The notes under the pieces: generated by a model
Database searches by the model: none
The model's input: only the letters and a program-made list of their open reading frames with translations
Told to the model about the DNA's origin: nothing
Shown: positions 1-6,352 of the stretch, one piece after another
How the letters are laid out: each line of letters begins with the position of its first letter
How positions within the stretch are numbered: the first letter of the stretch is position 1
From: an uncultured Saprospiraceae bacterium
Lineage (GTDB): Bacteria > Bacteroidota > Bacteroidia > Chitinophagales > Saprospiraceae
Assembly (NCBI GenBank): GCA_937969485.1
Contig: CALBVQ010000187.1
Span: 1 to 7,041 of the forward strand
DNA length: 7,041 nt
Direction of reading: 5' to 3'
Made by a program: the position numbers and the translations under genes

Positions 1-184
1 AGATTTAGTAAGGTTTCTTGTGTATGTAGCACAAGCCAAACACACTCAGAGCACTATCGATTCACCAAATGTACTGTCTTACAATATTGGCTGCCGCCAA
101 AAGAAAAATCCAAAATGGGATTACGAATCTAAGTAGTTTAGACCAAGATAAGATTATCAGGGTAAGCTTTGGGCGAAAGCCCAG
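1..184 (+). repeat. Tandem ~185-bp unit, copy 1 (degenerate)
   Basis: This is the first visible copy of a direct tandem repeat; the array may continue left of the window. It is about 85% identical to copy 2 by eye. The best-kept part is the core AATCCAAAATGGGATTACGA and its surroundings, at about 100-141. The reading frame that is open in copy 2 is dead here: the ATG at 24 is followed at once by TAG (27-29), and one base is missing near 162, which makes this copy 184 rather than 185 bp. The unit ends in the GGGCGAAAGCCC hairpin. Unit borders are arbitrary because the array is head to tail. Confidence 0.9.
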
Positions 185-186
185 AG
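167..186 (+). other. GNRA-type hairpin at the end of repeat copy 1
   Basis: CTTTGGGC (167-174) pairs with GCCCAGAG (179-186) around a GAAA tetraloop. That is eight pairs including one U-G wobble when read as + strand RNA. No T-tract follows on either strand, so it does not look like an ordinary intrinsic terminator. Confidence 0.7.
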
Positions 187-369
187 ATTTAGTAAGGTTT
201 CTGGTGTATGAAGCACAATCCTAAAGTACTCAGAGCATTAGCGAAGCACCGAATGTACTCTCTTATCGTAATGGCTGCCGCAAAAAGAAAAATCCAAGAT
301 GGGATTACGAATCTAAGTAGTTTAGGCGCAGATAAGATTGTTATGGCTAAGCTTTGGGCGAAAGCCCAG
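185..369 (+). repeat. Tandem ~185-bp unit, copy 2 (carries an intact small frame)
   Basis: This is the second copy of the head-to-tail repeat, 185 bp, about 85% identical to copy 1 and about 90% to copy 3 by eye. It holds the only copy of the small frame with both an ATG and a stop (208-381, ending just inside copy 3). The unit also has an internal short direct repeat: GAAGCAC followed by GTACTC occurs twice, about 33 nt apart (near 210 and 243). Confidence 0.9.
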
Positions 370-381
370 AGTTTTAGCTAA
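208..381 (+). CDS. Possible 57-residue basic small protein (doubtful)
   Basis: An ATG at 208 opens 57 codons that end with TAA at 379-381. The predicted peptide starts MKHNPKVLRALAKHRMYSL and is basic, with an AAAKRK stretch in the middle and LWAKAQSFS at the end. I recognise no family. No transmembrane segment or signal peptide is evident and there is no strong ribosome binding site (only AAGG about 12 nt upstream). The codons for WAKAQ coincide with the repeat's GNRA hairpin. Against coding: most differences from copy 3 in the aligned frame change an amino acid (N/K, K/N, A/P, I/M, D/N), copy 1 has a stop at codon 2, and copy 3 has lost the stop. It may be a chance frame inside a non-coding repeat, or the last intact member of a decaying tandem family. 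Confidence 0.25.
   Translation: MKHNPKVLRALAKHRMYSLIVMAAAKRKIQDGITNLSSLGADKIVMAKLWAKAQSFS
352..371 (+). other. GNRA-type hairpin at the end of repeat copy 2
   Basis: CTTTGGGC (352-359) pairs with GCCCAGAG (364-371) around GAAA. It is identical to the copy 1 hairpin although the 20 bases to its left have changed. Confidence 0.7.
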
Positions 382-554
382 GTTTCCTGTGTATGAAGCA
401 CAAGCCTAACGTACTCAGGGCATTACCGAAGCACCGAATGTACTCTCTTATGGTAATGGCTGCCGCAAAAAGAAAAATCCAAAATGGGATTACGAATCTA
501 AGTAGTTTAGGCGCAGATAAGATTGTCAGGGAAGGCTTTTGGGCGAAAGCCCAG
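370..554 (+). repeat. Tandem ~185-bp unit, copy 3 (last, next to the terminator)
   Basis: This is the third copy, about 90% identical to copy 2 by eye. The array ends soon after the hairpin: from about 558 the sequence no longer matches the start of a new unit. The frame starting at 393 keeps the copy 2 register through the unit but has no stop at its end. It runs on through the minus-strand terminator and into the 3' end of the large gene, stopping at 687-689. That tail of more than 40 codons is read through a terminator hairpin and antisense coding DNA, so I do not treat it as a gene. Confidence 0.9.
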
Positions 555-555
555 A
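538..555 (+). other. GNRA-type hairpin at the end of repeat copy 3
   Basis: TTTGGGC (538-544) pairs with GCCCAGA (549-555) around GAAA. One extra T has entered the left flank relative to the other copies, but the pairing is kept. Confidence 0.65.
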
Positions 556-585
556 GATCAGAAATAGCGAGCTACCATAGTGGCG

Positions 586-625
586 AAAAAAAAAGGACCC
601 GACCCAACTTTATGGATCGGGATCC
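586..625 (-). terminator. Rho-independent terminator of the large secreted protein gene
   Basis: On the minus strand, GGATCCCGA pairs with TCGGGTCC (stem 595-602 with 617-625, one bulged base), with a possible inner CCA/TGG extension. Nine T residues follow (complement of A586-594). It lies about 40 bp past the stop codon of the 664-4593 gene in the correct orientation. There is no T-tract on the + strand side. Confidence 0.85.
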
Positions 626-663
626 TATCCCAAAAACAGTAAACAATCTTTTACCTTTCGGTA

Positions 664-3600
664 TTATTTTAAAACAACCATTTTTCTAGTTGCTGAATAT
701 TCATTAGTTTCTACTTGATAGTAAAGGATGCCATTCGCATCAAACGAGTTCACATCAAGAATCACAGAATTCATTCCTTGCCCATAAGAATTACTTGTAG
801 AGTAAAGTCTCTTACCTGCAACATCATAGACAGTGATTGTAACCTGCGATGTTGTTGGTAAAGTAAAGCTTACAGTAGTACTCTGAGTAAACGGATTCGG
901 TACGTTTTGGTACACAACGAAAGGAGTTGCCTCAGCTATGTTACCGTCATTATTTCTGAATTCCAAATCAATTTCCATAACATCAAGATTTGCATCGTAA
1001 GCTTCAGCTAGAGTAGCTTCAGAGTTAATTGCAATACTATTCGTTAAAGAACCATCTTCCAATGCTATGAAATCGATCGTGAATAAATCATCTTCAGCAT
1101 TTAGAGTTGATAATCTAGCATCAGAGATTGAAACAGTCAGAATTCCTTCGTTGATCTGAAGCATTCCAAGATTCGTATTTTCTACTACTTCGAAAGCTGC
1201 AGAATTTACAGCGTTGTACGCTAGCTTCGCATTGTTAAATTGAACAGTAAATTGAGCACCATACAAGTTAACAAGTTCAGCAGTAGCAAACTTAGCAGTC
1301 ACAAGCTCACCAGCTTTGAACTTTGTATCGTCCATAGTGATGGTTAGTTTATCTGTAGTTCTTGTAGTCGCATCTTCACTTTGAGCATTTACAATCGCAG
1401 TATTATTTACATCCCCAACTTTAATTGAGACGAAATTGACACTCATGTTATCAACAAGATCACCGATTTCGTAGGTCTCATTGAAATTCTCTGTCAAAGG
1501 ATTTTCAGGGTTTACGAAAGTGTAAGCTGCATCCACAAATCTCCAAGAGTTGTTGTTAGGGAATTCTTCGTAGTACCCTAATAGTAATTTTCTGATTGCT
1601 ATAATGTCATTTCCAGCTATTTTTTCATCACCTGAAACATCTGCTGCAATTACTTTGTAAGGAGAAGAAAGAAGCTGAAGTCCAAGGATATGCTTCTGGA
1701 TAAGAATAATATCTGCGGTAGTTATTCCATTTGTAGCTTCATCTTCTTTGGTAGGAATTATAGTATAAGCTCCTCCAGTAGGCATTGCAGGGAACGAGTA
1801 AGAACCGAAATTATCAGTCATTACGTTCAATGCGCTACCATCAAGATTTACGTTTACTAATTCAGACTCTTCGTTCATTTCAGTCTTTACTTGACCGTCA
1901 ACTACAACTAGGTTGGTTGTTACAATGTCATCACAGATTCCATTGTTAGCTTGTATATCTAAACTAGCGGTACAGAAGTCGGAAAGTATTTCACCATTTG
2001 GTAAAGTAGCGTGTGCCCAAATTTCTACAGTATTTTCGCCGAAATCATCACAAGTATATACTCTGCCAGTATCTAGAGGATCTGCTGAAAATGAAACAGT
2101 TACTGGGAATCCACAAGCGTGGAAAGAACCTGCATCGAAGTCATTAGCCCAAATATCAATCATTCCAAAATCTTCCTCACCGTCTCCGTCAGTATCTTGA
2201 GGCATTAGCTCAATCGCTAATCCATTAAGACAGTAAGGAGTTGGTTGCTTACAGTTAACTATAGCGAAGAACTGTGTTTGAGTGTCAGAATTTCCACATC
2301 CATCTTCAGCTCTGTATACGATTCTATGCAGACCTAGCGGGTAAGTACCAGAAGCATCGATAGATGTTCCTACTACATTATTCGAGATAATATCAAAATC
2401 ACCATCATTATATAGATCAATACTGTACGTGTAAATTAATTCAGCAACACAAGCATCTTCAGCTTGAGCACCAAGAGTAATTGTACCATTTTCACAGTCA
2501 TCGTCGAAAGTACACACACTTACATCATCATAAGATCCAGTGAATGCTGGAGGCATAGTATTTACTACTTCAATTACTTGTACACCTATGAATGTTGCAA
2601 ACTCACCAGTGTTAGGATCTTGGTTACACCAATCAAGAACTTCCCAAGTTCTTAGGATCTTAAAACAAGCATCACCTCCGTTAACAATGGTGAAAACTTT
2701 ATCATCATAATCGAATCCTACCATATCACAAGCATCCTCATTCAATGTCGGCACACCAGTATTAGCAGGGTCTAACGTGTTAACGTCAACACATTCCATT
2801 ATTACCAAATTCGGTGGAAACGTAATGTCATCCTCATCAAAAGGCTCATTATTTACAAATGTAATTACTTGAGAACATTGTGCAGAACCATTAGGATCTG
2901 TAGCCGTGAATGTTCTGATAATCACCCCTTCGTTACAACTATTCAAATTGATACTTGAAGTCTCGGTAAGAGTTACATTACAGTTATCAGAAGCAGTAGC
3001 ACCTGGTCCAAATGCATCAGCAAGATTTTCTGGATCGAAAGGAGTATCGCAGTCTACAGTAATGCTTGCTGGGCAAACTATTGCTGGTGGCAATTTATCC
3101 TGAACCTCAACACTTACCATACATTCATTAAAGCTACCGTTTTCGTCAGTAACTCTAAGGATGACCATAACTTCAGAACCTATATCTGCACAACAGAAAG
3201 AAACAGTTGGTCCGAATGCAGAATTAAAGTTTCCACAACCAGTTCCATTATCCATTCTCTTTACAGAGTAAGTAACATCACCACAATCATCATAACTTCC
3301 ATCATCAAATGAATATGCATTCACAAATGCCGTACCATCTAAAGTTAAAGCCACAACCGTATTTTGATCACAGACTACAACCGGAGCAGTGTCATCTTCT
3401 ACAGTGATTGTATAAGTACACTCAGTTGAGTTGTTGTTGTTATCATATGCTGTGTATGTAACAGTGTTTACACCAATTGGTAAGCTTACTAAACCTCCGT
3501 TGAAGTCAGTCTCGAAAACGTCAGTTGTTGTAAGATCTACTCTATCAACTGTTCCACATTCATCAGCCACACTTGGCAATTGAAGTAATACAATAGCTTC

Positions 3601-4593
3601 ACAATCTGTACCTGCAGTTGTAGAAATAGTTGTATTGCTTGGGCAGTTTGCAAAAACTGGGCCTTCCGCATCAACGATTTCGATTATCTGAATTTCGCTG
3701 ATTGTGTTACTAGTACTACAGAACCATTCGTTGACAATCCACTCTCTCATTATCTTCTGTACTCCTCCAATTGAAGGAAGGATTACATCATTGAATGTCA
3801 CTACCACATTACATGAAAGATCAGTAGTAGGAAACAAATCATCTCCGTCAATCGTAGGTACACCAGAGTATGAAGGATCAGGTGTTCCCTCATCTGTTAA
3901 AGGCACTATTGCGTCACAAGGAATCGCTTCACCATTCGCCTGAGTTAAATCATCTGGGAATTCAATTAAGTCGAGATCTAATCTCTCAACATAAATATTT
4001 TGAGTACATGTTGCAGACACATTACCACTTGCATCAGTTGCCTGGTAAGTTCTGGTAATAACTTCAATAAAGTCAGGGTCGCAATTATCCAAATCGTCAC
4101 TTGTCTGACTTAAAAGAACAACCGTTGGATTAGGATCACATGCATCAATAGCAGTAGGCTCGAAACTCTCAATATCAGTACATGAAACTGTCATGTCTAT
4201 ACATAAGAATGTAGGAGCCAATTTATCTTCAATATTGATGAACCCCCAGCCAGTATTACCACTGTTCATATCAACCACCTCAGCAATCAACTGCTGGTCA
4301 ATATATTCACTGGTTACGATAGGTGAAGTAGGGATTATTACTTCGTCTAAAGTCTTGACATTAACCACAAAAATTCCATCAGGACAAGTTGTAGTTTGAT
4401 CATTAAGAATCATCTCGTATGTTACCTCAGCCTCGCAGTTCTCATCAAGAGAAATTTGAGTGGAAGAATTGACACCGAGAGAACATTGAGCGTTTATGCT
4501 CGTCATACCAACAAATAAAAGTAACACTGTACTTAATAAATATCTGTATGAGGTGTTAAATGTAAAATTTGATTTTTCCATGAGATCCATCAT
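664..4593 (-). CDS. Large secreted T9SS surface protein with HYR-like repeats, dockerin and cohesin-like domains
   Basis: A 1309-residue protein with no enzymatic domain that I can see; probably a cell-surface or matrix adhesin/scaffold exported by Sec and then T9SS. The signal peptide is about residues 6-35 (hydrophobic LLSTVLLLFVGM, cleavage near INA-QC). HYR-like beta-sandwich repeats carry linkers such as EDKLAPTFLC (122), EDDTAPVVVC (399) and QDKLPPAIVC (498), with endings such as ATDASGN and ATDPNGS and many paired cysteines. A repeated W..W-C module lies at about 212-308 and 592-678. Residues 785-888 form another Cys-containing beta domain with an acidic DTDGDGEED loop. A carboxypeptidase-regulatory-like domain follows (about 896-950), then a dockerin (950-1006; second Ca-loop canonical with D985, S987, D989, D996, first degenerate), a cohesin-like domain (about 1081-1213) and a type A sorting domain (1227-1309; YQNVPNPF, VYDVAGKRLY, final KMVVLK). 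The start may be M1 or M5 (4581), which has GGA about 7 nt upstream; neither has a clear Shine-Dalgarno site, as is usual in Bacteroidota. The exact ligand is unknown. Confidence 0.93.
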   Translation of the reverse strand: MMDLMEKSNFTFNTSYRYLLSTVLLLFVGMTSINAQCSLGVNSSTQISLDENCEAEVTYEMILNDQTTTCPDGIFVVNVKTLDEVIIPTSPIVTSEYIDQQLIAEVVDMNSGNTGWGFINIEDKLAPTFLCIDMTVSCTDIESFEPTAIDACDPNPTVVLLSQTSDDLDNCDPDFIEVITRTYQATDASGNVSATCTQNIYVERLDLDLIEFPDDLTQANGEAIPCDAIVPLTDEGTPDPSYSGVPTIDGDDLFPTTDLSCNVVVTFNDVILPSIGGVQKIMREWIVNEWFCSTSNTISEIQIIEIVDAEGPVFANCPSNTTISTTAGTDCEAIVLLQLPSVADECGTVDRVDLTTTDVFETDFNGGLVSLPIGVNTVTYTAYDNNNNSTECTYTITVEDDTAPVVVCDQNTVVALTLDGTAFVNAYSFDDGSYDDCGDVTYSVKRMDNGTGCGNFNSAFGPTVSFCCADIGSEVMVILRVTDENGSFNECMVSVEVQDKLPPAIVCPASITVDCDTPFDPENLADAFGPGATASDNCNVTLTETSSINLNSCNEGVIIRTFTATDPNGSAQCSQVITFVNNEPFDEDDITFPPNLVIMECVDVNTLDPANTGVPTLNEDACDMVGFDYDDKVFTIVNGGDACFKILRTWEVLDWCNQDPNTGEFATFIGVQVIEVVNTMPPAFTGSYDDVSVCTFDDDCENGTITLGAQAEDACVAELIYTYSIDLYNDGDFDIISNNVVGTSIDASGTYPLGLHRIVYRAEDGCGNSDTQTQFFAIVNCKQPTPYCLNGLAIELMPQDTDGDGEEDFGMIDIWANDFDAGSFHACGFPVTVSFSADPLDTGRVYTCDDFGENTVEIWAHATLPNGEILSDFCTASLDIQANNGICDDIVTTNLVVVDGQVKTEMNEESELVNVNLDGSALNVMTDNFGSYSFPAMPTGGAYTIIPTKEDEATNGITTADIILIQKHILGLQLLSSPYKVIAADVSGDEKIAGNDIIAIRKLLLGYYEEFPNNNSWRFVDAAYTFVNPENPLTENFNETYEIGDLVDNMSVNFVSIKVGDVNNTAIVNAQSEDATTRTTDKLTITMDDTKFKAGELVTAKFATAELVNLYGAQFTVQFNNAKLAYNAVNSAAFEVVENTNLGMLQINEGILTVSISDARLSTLNAEDDLFTIDFIALEDGSLTNSIAINSEATLAEAYDANLDVMEIDLEFRNNDGNIAEATPFVVYQNVPNPFTQSTTVSFTLPTTSQVTITVYDVAGKRLYSTSNSYGQGMNSVILDVNSFDANGILYYQVETNEYSATRKMVVLK

Positions 4594-4721
4594 TTAATTA
4601 AATTACTGTTTGGGAATATGAAATACTCAAATCCCTGTTATTAAAAATATTACTGAATACGATTAGCATCAAGCCTGAGTGTAGCACTCTTCTTGATTTG
4701 GATCTACTATCTTAAGGTCTG

Positions 4722-4753
4722 AATCCTGATCTGCCTCTCAAAACAGCAGGATT
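4722..4753 (-). other. Hairpin in the leader of the large gene
   Basis: AATCCTG (4722-4728) and CAGGATT (4747-4753) are perfect inverted repeats. An inner CTG/CAG pair (4731-4733 with 4744-4746) extends the stem to ten pairs with a two-base bulge. It lies about 130-170 nt upstream of the start codon and would fall in the 5' leader if the promoter at 4817-4824 is used. No T-tract follows on the minus strand, so it is not an obvious attenuator. Confidence 0.45.
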
Positions 4754-4754
4754 A

Positions 4755-4811
4755 AATCTAAAAATACCAGTTAGGTTAAATCTGGCATGGTTTTGGTTCT
4801 ATATTTAGATT
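4755..4811 (-). other. Long-range inverted repeat next to the possible promoter
   Basis: AATCTAAA (4755-4762) and TTTAGATT (4804-4811) are perfect inverted repeats about 41 nt apart, enclosing a second pair, CCAG (4767-4770) with CTGG (4782-4785). The outer arm lies where transcription would start from the TATATTTG element. It may be a leader structure or an operator-like site; its A+T richness makes chance quite possible. Confidence 0.3.
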
Positions 4812-4816
4812 CGGAA

Positions 4817-4824
4817 CAAATATA
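4817..4824 (-). promoter_or_regulatory. Possible Bacteroidota -7 element for the large gene
   Basis: The minus strand reads TATATTTG, a match to the Bacteroidota sigma-factor -7 consensus TAnnTTTG. The nearest upstream TTTG (complement of 4854-4857) is 29 nt away, longer than the usual spacing of about 20, so the -33 element is poor or absent. Use of this site would give a leader of about 220 nt. Confidence 0.35.
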
Positions 4825-4857
4825 CGAACTTTTTATAATATGTTATTGTACCCCAAA

Positions 4858-5363
4858 TAGGGTAATTTTTAGATATTAAAAAACCTATACAACACAAATC
4901 ATTCTTTTACAACAGATTAAATATAACATACAGTACTAATATTAAGTGAAATTAGCACAATCTTATACAAAAACCACATAGTATAAATATCCATCACGCA
5001 CAGGTTCTACAATAGACTCCTATATAGCAGCAAGGAAACTGCGCTAATACTGAGGAATTCCCTCAATAGGAACATAGGATCAATTTATGATGCGGAATGC
5101 CTAACATACCAGTCGTTTTCTAATATGCTTAATATAAATATTGAGAAGAAAATCGCACTAAACCAAGCTAGAATTGCAACATGGAAGATGATGAACATTA
5201 GACAGACTTGGGAGATATAACCTACTTCCGTAAAATCACACCTGAATCAAGCATTAGGGTTTTCGTCATCAGAGCTTAAACATAAATATGAACTAGCAAA
5301 TTTATTACATCTTGGAACTTACGGCGTAATACTGCGCTTCACTAACTTTCACTCAAGTACCTT
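4858..5363. other. Intergenic stretch with no recognised gene
   Basis: This is an A+T-rich stretch between the possible promoter and the IS66-derived repeats. I find no convincing gene, tRNA or CRISPR. There is a short near-palindrome TGAGGAATTCCCTCA at 5051-5065. A stop-to-stop frame of 68 codons on the + strand (5221-5427) has no ATG and runs into the repeat array, so I do not call it. The sequence resembles old, decayed intergenic DNA. Confidence 0.6.
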
Positions 5364-5750
5364 ATTCACGAAATATGCTGTTGGACGTAGACTTACATCT
5401 CTTCTTATACACTTCCAACCTTTGTAAGCATACGAGCAACTAAGTCATGAATTTTGGAGATTTAAGAAGTAACTCCTCAAGGTTTCGGATATTTAAGTCG
5501 TTAATTTCTTATAGCACTGTTTGCATCCAGGTCCTTGGGTTTACATTATTAGCTTTACAAGTTGCAAAGAATGAATAGAACACTGCTGTATTTTGTGCCG
5601 ACTTATGAGAGCCCACAAACAGGTAGTTTTACCTGCCTAATGCTAGCGGCCTAATTTATTTTCAACCAGGGCGTACAGCTATAATTTATACGTCTGTTCT
5701 TTTCCTACATCTAACATTCCTTTCTATGCAATTCTACCCTTTTTGAGCGA
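5364..5750. repeat. Degenerate tandem unit of ~387 bp, copy 1
   Basis: The unit starts ATTCACGAAATATGC and recurs at 5751 and 6137. Copies 1 and 2 are about 80-85% identical by eye along their full length. The unit contains a short non-coding part (to about 5423) followed by a decayed IS66 transposase C-terminus on the minus strand. The left border is soft: weak similarity to the unit's end is visible from about 5350. Confidence 0.85.
5440..5667 (-). pseudogene. IS66-family transposase C-terminal remnant, copy 1
   Basis: Read on the minus strand from 5655, the frame gives IRPLALGR, a stop, then NYLFVGSHKSAQNTAVFYSF and FATCKANNVNPRTW, ending at the natural-looking stop TAG at 5440-5442. This is the C-terminal signature of IS66 transposases (family knowledge: the IRPLALGRKNYLFAGSH block just past the catalytic Glu of the DDE domain, then YSFFATCK and NP.W). 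Inactivating changes are TAA in place of the Lys after GR, a TAA at 5509-5511 probably replacing Glu, and a shift of register near 5656 where VEN is read in another frame. The rest of the transposase and the accessory IS66 genes are absent. It is too short and broken to be functional. Confidence 0.88.
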
Positions 5751-6136
5751 ATTCACGAATTATGCAATTGGATGTAGACTTACATCTCTTCTTATAACAC
5801 TTCCAACCTTCGTAAGTATACGACCAACTACGTCATGAATTTTGGAGAATTAGGAAGTACCACGTCAAGGTTTTGGATATTATAGTCATTAATTTCTTAT
5901 AGCACTGTTTGCACCCAGGTCCTTTGGTTTACACAACTAGCTTTACAAGTTGCAAAGAATGAATAGATCATTGCTGTATTTTGTGCCAGCTTATGAGAGC
6001 CAGCAAACAGGTAGTTTTTTCTGCCTAATGAAAGTGACCCAATTTATCTTCAAGCAAGGCAGGCAGATATAATACACTTCTGTTCGTTTCTTGCGCTTAA
6101 CATCTATCTTAATGCATGTCTACCCTTTTTGAGCGA
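5751..6136. repeat. Degenerate tandem unit of ~387 bp, copy 2
   Basis: This is a head-to-tail repeat of the 5364-5750 unit, 386 bp. It keeps the same internal order: ATTCACGAATTATGC start, TTACATCTCTTCTTATA, the GTAAGTATACGA block at about 5812, then the IS66 transposase remnant and a TCTACCCTTTTTGAGCG stretch at the end (about 6119). Confidence 0.85.
5828..6054 (-). pseudogene. IS66-family transposase C-terminal remnant, copy 2
   Basis: From 6043 on the minus strand the 72-codon frame reads IGSLSLGRKNYLFAGSHKLA, then QNTAMIYSFFATCKAS and VNQRTW, ending at TAG (5828-5830). GRKNYLFAGSH is an intact IS66 hallmark here, whereas copy 1 has a stop at the Lys. The internal TAA at 5897-5899 is at the same codon as in copy 1, and the same loss of register occurs just upstream of the IRP-equivalent codons. 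The shared lesions mean both copies descend from one already dead fragment. No N-terminal or zinc-finger region is present. Confidence 0.88.
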
Positions 6137-6236
6137 ATTCACGAAATATGCAATTGGATGTAGACTTACACCTCTTCCTATGCACCTCTACCCTTTTGTG
6201 TACATTCATAAGCTATGGAACTAGACGTAAGCGTAC
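6137..6236. repeat. Truncated third and fourth copies of the ~387-bp unit border
   Basis: ATTCACGAAATATGCAATTG at 6137 begins a third unit that keeps only about 40 bp, to 6176. It then jumps to a copy of the unit's end (CCTATGCACCTCTACCC, 6177 onward), followed by a more diverged unit start. The pattern fits an internal deletion of about 345 bp in the third unit. A GTAAGCGTAC motif at 6227-6236 resembles the start of IS66-type terminal repeats (GTAAGCG). Confidence 0.65.
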
Positions 6237-6314
6237 AACTAAAGTGCTACAACACCATCACGCAGCATAAACCTGCAGCTAGCTAATCTACAGTACTGAT
6301 ATTCACTTCAAAGC

Positions 6315-6352
6315 AAAAAAAAAGCCCCCCTTCAAAAAAATTGAAGAGAGGC
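6315..6352 (-). terminator. Rho-independent terminator of the second T9SS protein gene
   Basis: On the minus strand a 12-bp stem (6324-6335 with 6341-6352) closes a 5-nt T loop and is followed by nine T residues (complement of A6315-6323). Two of the pairs are G-U and exist only in minus-strand RNA; the + strand copy would have C-A mismatches. This fixes the orientation. It lies about 40 bp after the stop codon of the 6395-7041 gene. Confidence 0.92.

Noticed and set aside
185..554. Integron gene-cassette array (small frame plus palindromic site in each unit)
   Set aside because: The hairpin lacks attC features: no conserved GTTRRRY/RYYYAAC core pairs at unit borders and no extrahelical bases. 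The GCCTAAC at 403-409 in copy 3 is not kept in the other copies. The units are near-identical repeats rather than different cassettes.
1..554. CRISPR array
   Set aside because: The repeated block is the whole ~185-bp unit, with no alternation of short identical repeats and unique spacers, and no cas genes are seen.
393..689. 98-codon frame on the + strand starting in repeat copy 3
   Set aside because: It is the run-on form of the repeat frame. Its last third is read through the minus-strand terminator hairpin and A-tract and into the antisense of the large gene's end, so it is not a credible protein gene.
5051..5065. Near-palindrome TGAGGAATTCCCTCA as an operator
   Set aside because: It is a short single occurrence in gene-free decayed DNA, far from any start codon; nothing supports function.
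5221..5427. 68-codon stop-to-stop frame on the + strand (contains SSELKHKYELANLLHLG)
   Set aside because: It has no ATG at or near its start, it runs into the tandem array where it is antisense to the IS66-derived unit, and it resembles no family I know. Chance is the simpler explanation.
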